Shown here: positions 31,410 to 34,252 of the stretch, in pieces
Position numbering within the stretch: the stretch's first letter is position 1
Layout: each line of letters begins with the position of its first letter
DNA from: Clostridium sp. D53t1_180928_C8
GTDB lineage: Bacteria; Bacillota; Clostridia; Clostridiales; Clostridiaceae
Direction of reading: 5' to 3'
NCBI RefSeq assembly: GCF_015667795.1
Contig: NZ_JADPEL010000036.1
Coordinates: forward strand, 1-34,252
DNA length: 34,252 nt
Position numbers and translations under genes: made by a program
The notes under the pieces: generated by a model
Told to the model about the DNA's origin: nothing
The model's input: only the letters and a program-made list of their open reading frames with translations
Databases searched by the model: none

Positions 31410-32237
31410 TTATTTATCATCAGTACCTTCAAATTTATTCATGAAGGCCATTGAAATTAAAATTATAATCATCATAAATATAGCAATAGCAGAACCAAAG
31501 TTCCAATCGCCCATTGTTGTATATTGAGTTTCTATTAAATTACCAAGTAACATATATTGCCCACCGCCCAGGATTCTAGAAATAACAAAGGTAGATACAG
31601 CAGGCATAAATACCATTGTAATTCCAGAGATTACTCCAGGCATACTTAAAGGTAAAACTATTTTTATGAAGATTTTTTTTCTATCTGCACCTAAATCAGA
31701 TGCTGCATTTATTAAATCTTTATCCATTTTTGTAAGTACAGTATAAATAGGTAATATCATAAATGGTAAAAAGTTATATATCATACCTAAAAGTACTGCA
31801 AAATCATTATAAAGTATATCTATACGATTAAGTCCTATATTAACTAAGAAAGTATTAATAAGACCATTTTTACCTAAAATAGGTAACCAAGCATAAGTTC
31901 TAAGTAGGAAGTTCATCCACATAGGAACAATAAATAGCATTATTAATATATTTCTTTTTCCTTCTCTCATTTTAGAGATTAAATAAGCAACAGGATATCC
32001 AAGGATAAGGCATCCTAAGGTTGCTTCAGCAGCTAAAAGTAAACTTCTACTAAAAACTTTTAAGTAATTAGGATCAAGTAATCTTTGAAAGTTTTCTAAT
32101 GAAAATTTATAATTATCACCTGATTTTATAGTAAAGGCAAAGAAAACTACTATTAAAAGTGGAATAACAATAAAAAGTGAGCTCCAAGCAATGTAGGGAG
32201 ATGCTGGAAGAAAACCTTGATTATTTTTCTTTTTCAT
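31410..32237 (-). CDS. potB: Spermidine/putrescine ABC transporter permease PotB
   Basis: A 275-residue permease with six predicted helices. The coupling loop is [26 protein letters not shown], and [15 protein letters not shown] is characteristic of PotB. Its ATG lies inside the 3' end of potA (17-base overlap), so the two are translationally coupled. Works with PotC. Confidence 0.95.
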   Translation of the reverse strand: MKKKNNQGFLPASPYIAWSSLFIVIPLLIVVFFAFTIKSGDNYKFSLENFQRLLDPNYLKVFSRSLLLAAEATLGCLILGYPVAYLISKMREGKRNILIMLFIVPMWMNFLLRTYAWLPILGKNGLINTFLVNIGLNRIDILYNDFAVLLGMIYNFLPFMILPIYTVLTKMDKDLINAASDLGADRKKIFIKIVLPLSMPGVISGITMVFMPAVSTFVISRILGGGQYMLLGNLIETQYTTMGDWNFGSAIAIFMMIIILISMAFMNKFEGTDDK

Positions 32238-33279
32238 AATTACTTACCTTTCTCATGATATGTATTGCTTCAGGATCAATAATTAATCCAACAGTACTTC
32301 CTACCTTAGCACTTTTTATATTATGTATTATCCACTTAGTATTGTCTTGTTCAACTTCAATTTCATAATGAACACCTTTAAAAGTAACAGAATTAACCTT
32401 ACCAACTAACATTCCATTTTCAACAGAAGTAATTGCGATATCTTCAGGTCTTACAACAACATCTATTTTTTCATTTGGTTTAAAACCTTTATCTACACAG
32501 TTGAAAGTTGCGTTAGAGAATTTTACTTTAAAGTCTTCTAGCATAATTCCATCTAATATGTTACTTTCTCCAATGAAATCTGCAACAAATGCATTAGCAG
32601 GTTCATTATATATATCTTCAGGGCTACCCATTTGTTGAATTACACCCTTGTTCATTACGACAATAGTATCAGACATTGTTAGAGCCTCTTCTTGATCATG
32701 AGTTACAAATATAAATGTGATTCCAAGTCTCTTTTGAATTTTTTTTAGCTCTAATTGCATTTCTTTTCTAAGTTTTAAATCTAATGCACCTAAAGGTTCA
32801 TCAAGTAAAAGAACTTGGGGTTCATTTACTAGAGCTCTTGCAATAGCAACTCTTTGTTGTTGACCGCCACTTAATGAATCAACAGATCTTTTTTCAAATC
32901 CTTCAAGAGCAACCATTTTTAACATTTCACGAACTTTTTTATCAATTTCTTCTTTAGAAAGTTTTTTAATTTTTAATCCAAAAGCAATATTTTCATATAT
33001 ATTCATATGAGGGAATAATGCATACTTTTGGAATACTGTATTTAATTGTCTTTTGTAAGGCGGTAGGTTAGATATATCATTTCCATCAAAGACAACCTTA
33101 CCATTATCTGCAGTTTCAAAGCCTGCTATAATTTTAAGCGTAGTTGTTTTACCACATCCACTAGGACCAAGTAAAGTTAAAAATTCATTTTTACGTATAT
33201 TTAATGAAAGGTTATCTAAAACAGTATTATCACCATAGAACTTAGAAACACCTTGTATTTCGATAATATTTTGACTCAA
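32221..33279 (-). CDS. potA: Spermidine/putrescine ABC transporter ATP-binding protein
   Basis: A 352-residue ATPase. Walker [11 protein letters not shown]-loop QKYALFPHM, signature [14 protein letters not shown], Walker [17 protein letters not shown] and H-loop THDQEEAL are complete, followed by a C-terminal TOBE domain with VVRPEDIAI. The start is probably the TTG at 33279 ([15 protein letters not shown]), with AGAGGTG six bases upstream; the GTG at 33288 is part of that ribosome site. First gene of the transport operon, downstream of its XRE-cupin regulator and a perfect hairpin. Confidence 0.95.
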   Translation of the reverse strand: MSQNIIEIQGVSKFYGDNTVLDNLSLNIRKNEFLTLLGPSGCGKTTTLKIIAGFETADNGKVVFDGNDISNLPPYKRQLNTVFQKYALFPHMNIYENIAFGLKIKKLSKEEIDKKVREMLKMVALEGFEKRSVDSLSGGQQQRVAIARALVNEPQVLLLDEPLGALDLKLRKEMQLELKKIQKRLGITFIFVTHDQEEALTMSDTIVVMNKGVIQQMGSPEDIYNEPANAFVADFIGESNILDGIMLEDFKVKFSNATFNCVDKGFKPNEKIDVVVRPEDIAITSVENGMLVGKVNSVTFKGVHYEIEVEQDNTKWIIHNIKSAKVGSTVGLIIDPEAIHIMRKVSNYEKEK

Positions 33280-33332
33280 AAAAAACACCTCTTTCTTTAA
33301 TATTAACGTATTCCATTACTAGACAATGGAGT

Positions 33333-33373
33333 AAGTTCAATTAACTAAATCAAAGATTTAGTTAATTGAACTT
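33333..33373. repeat. Perfect 19-bp hairpin between the regulator and potA
   Basis: AAGTTCAATTAACTAAATC (33333-33351) and its exact complement (33355-33373) are separated by AAA. The right arm overlaps the regulator stop codon. No T-run follows on the - strand, so it is more likely an RNA processing, stability or attenuation element than a plain terminator. A second small stem CCATT/AATGG lies at 33313-33329. Confidence 0.8.
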
Positions 33374-33911
33374 AAAATGATGGTGGAGTGGAAATCCAAA
33401 TAACTTTAGCAGGTGTCTTTCCACTATTACTTATGTAATGATTTGATCTAGGCTTAAAATAGAAGCTCTCATTTTTTTTAACTTTATATGATTTGTCTCC
33501 AAGATGTAGAGTTATGGTTCCTGATAATACGTAACCAAATTCTTCACCTTCATGAGGTTCTTCTTCTGTATATTTTCCACCTGGATCTAATGTTATCATT
33601 ATTGGTTCCATTTCATTTTTTTGTGCATTTGGAACTAACCACATCAATTTATATTTTAAATCATTATTTTCAGTTTCAAACATATCTTCATATGTATAAG
33701 TGATTTTTTCATCTTTATCATCACTAAAGAACTCTTTAAGGTTTGTCCCTAATATTTCCAATACATCTATTAAGGTGGCAATAGATGGTGAAGTTATATC
33801 ATTTTCAAGTTGAGATATAAAACCTTTAGATAATTCGCATCTATTAGCAAGCTCTTCCTGTGTTAATCCTTTTTCAATTCTCATTCGTTTTATTTTATCC
33901 CCAATTTGCAC
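33372..33911 (-). CDS. XRE-family regulator with cupin domain (PuuR-like), polyamine control
   Basis: A 179-residue regulator. An N-terminal Cro/CI helix-turn-helix (about 5-60: RMRIEKGLTQEELANRCELS, then FISQLENDITSPS) is joined to a C-terminal cupin (about 105-177) with EEPHEGEEFGYVLSGTI and the HYISNSGKTPAKVIW strand. This layout is typical of regulators of polyamine uptake or use (PuuR class). GTG is the start, with AAGGTG upstream. It is first of a probable regulator-potABCD operon and likely senses polyamine or a related small molecule and represses its own promoter. Confidence 0.9.
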   Translation of the reverse strand: MQIGDKIKRMRIEKGLTQEELANRCELSKGFISQLENDITSPSIATLIDVLEILGTNLKEFFSDDKDEKITYTYEDMFETENNDLKYKLMWLVPNAQKNEMEPIMITLDPGGKYTEEEPHEGEEFGYVLSGTITLHLGDKSYKVKKNESFYFKPRSNHYISNSGKTPAKVIWISTPPSF

Positions 33912-33948
33912 AATTTCACCTTGCCTTTCGAATAATTTAATAATAACT

Positions 33949-33980
33949 ATTACTAAACTATTGGTTTAAAATTACTAAAC
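33949..33980. promoter_or_regulatory. Candidate operator: two direct repeats ATTACTAAAC
   Basis: ATTACTAAAC occurs at 33949-33958 and exactly at 33971-33980, a 22-base period (two helical turns). Both lie just downstream of the regulator -10, in the region a self-repressing XRE protein would cover. Confidence 0.6.
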
Positions 33981-33990
33981 AAACAATGTT

Positions 33991-34019
33991 ATTATATAGA
34001 CTTGTGAATGAAAAATCAA
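33991..34019 (-). promoter_or_regulatory. Promoter of the regulator-pot operon
   Basis: On the - strand TTGATT (34014-34019) and TATAAT (33991-33996) are 17 bases apart, 80 bases before the regulator start. Beyond 34020 to the window end I see no gene or structure. Confidence 0.75.
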
Positions 34020-34252
34020 TATTTTTGAAAAAAATATTTTAATAAAAATTCTTTTGGTAACCTTATAAATAAAGGGATTGAAGAAAATTTAATATTACTA
34101 TGTTTAACATTTATACATTGAAAGTTTAGTATAAGTAAGAATAGAGAAAAGTTATAAAAAATAAAAATACTTATTTATAGGCATAATAACAAAGTATAAA
34201 TATAATTTTTCTTTTATAAGGAAAATAAAAAAATATATATAAATTTATAATT

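Noticed and set aside
1-34252. CRISPR array or cas genes
   Set aside because: No regularly spaced repeat series and no Cas-like protein were seen; the only tandem repeats are the two-copy blocks near 9025 and 12154.

Overview
The base composition is very AT-rich. Housekeeping genes carry strong AGGAGG-like ribosome sites, the RNase P RNA looks type A, and regulation uses a T-box, a tandem glycine riboswitch and LacI/cre-like operators. Together with clostridial ChW repeats in a cell-wall amidase, this points to a Clostridium sensu stricto chromosome (Firmicutes). I do not name a species. The solitary leucine-biosynthesis gene leuA argues against strict leucine auxotrophs of the genus.

Region 1 (1-5860) is an accessory element, all on the + strand. 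It holds a tyrosine recombinase cut by the window start, a holin, a ChW-repeat amidase endolysin, a membrane-anchored HNH protein, a small XRE regulator, an FtsK/HerA-type ATPase with an N-terminal membrane segment, a small membrane protein, a nested inverted repeat, a sequence identical to the core of the phiX174 rolling-circle nick site, a dual-tyrosine HUH Rep protein and two small genes. It stops beside the 3' end of rnpB, which lies on the - strand (5878-6243). The content fits an integrated rolling-circle element, either a cryptic single-stranded DNA phage or an AICE-like mobile element. The left end is outside the window.

Region 2 (6288-14928) is chromosomal. It has a small membrane protein, a TVP38/DedA-like membrane protein, a CLC chloride/proton antiporter divergent from a K+ channel across a tandemly repeated promoter region, an orphan molybdopterin oxidoreductase, a LuxR-HTH/DUF2087 regulator with a GNAT acetyltransferase, thiol peroxidase, and a Lys/Glu-rich coiled-coil protein.

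Region 3 (15137-21246) is a carbohydrate regulatory block. It contains a MalK/MsmK-type ABC ATPase, two tandem paralogous PucR/CdaR-like regulators, a LacI-family regulator and malQ. Four copies of an AACGATACC operator sit just downstream of promoters around the second PucR-like gene and the lacI-type gene, which suggests one LacI regulon with autoregulation. Region 4 (21352-27323) has a second K+ channel, tRNA-Leu(GAG), a 2-hydroxyacid dehydrogenase, a leucine T-box with leuA, and a tandem glycine riboswitch with an AGCS-family symporter. The symporter's Shine-Dalgarno forms the 3' arm of a terminator-like hairpin.

Region 5 (27480-34019) has a GH73 glucosaminidase, a roughly 435-nt non-coding element with terminal inverted repeats and extensive internal pairing (28210-28644), acylphosphatase and ndk. 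On the - strand follows a polyamine operon: XRE-cupin regulator, potA, potB, potC and potD. The best candidates for something undescribed are the rolling-circle element with its origin beside rnpB, the structured element at 28210-28644, and the operator/leader architecture around the PucR-like paralogues.
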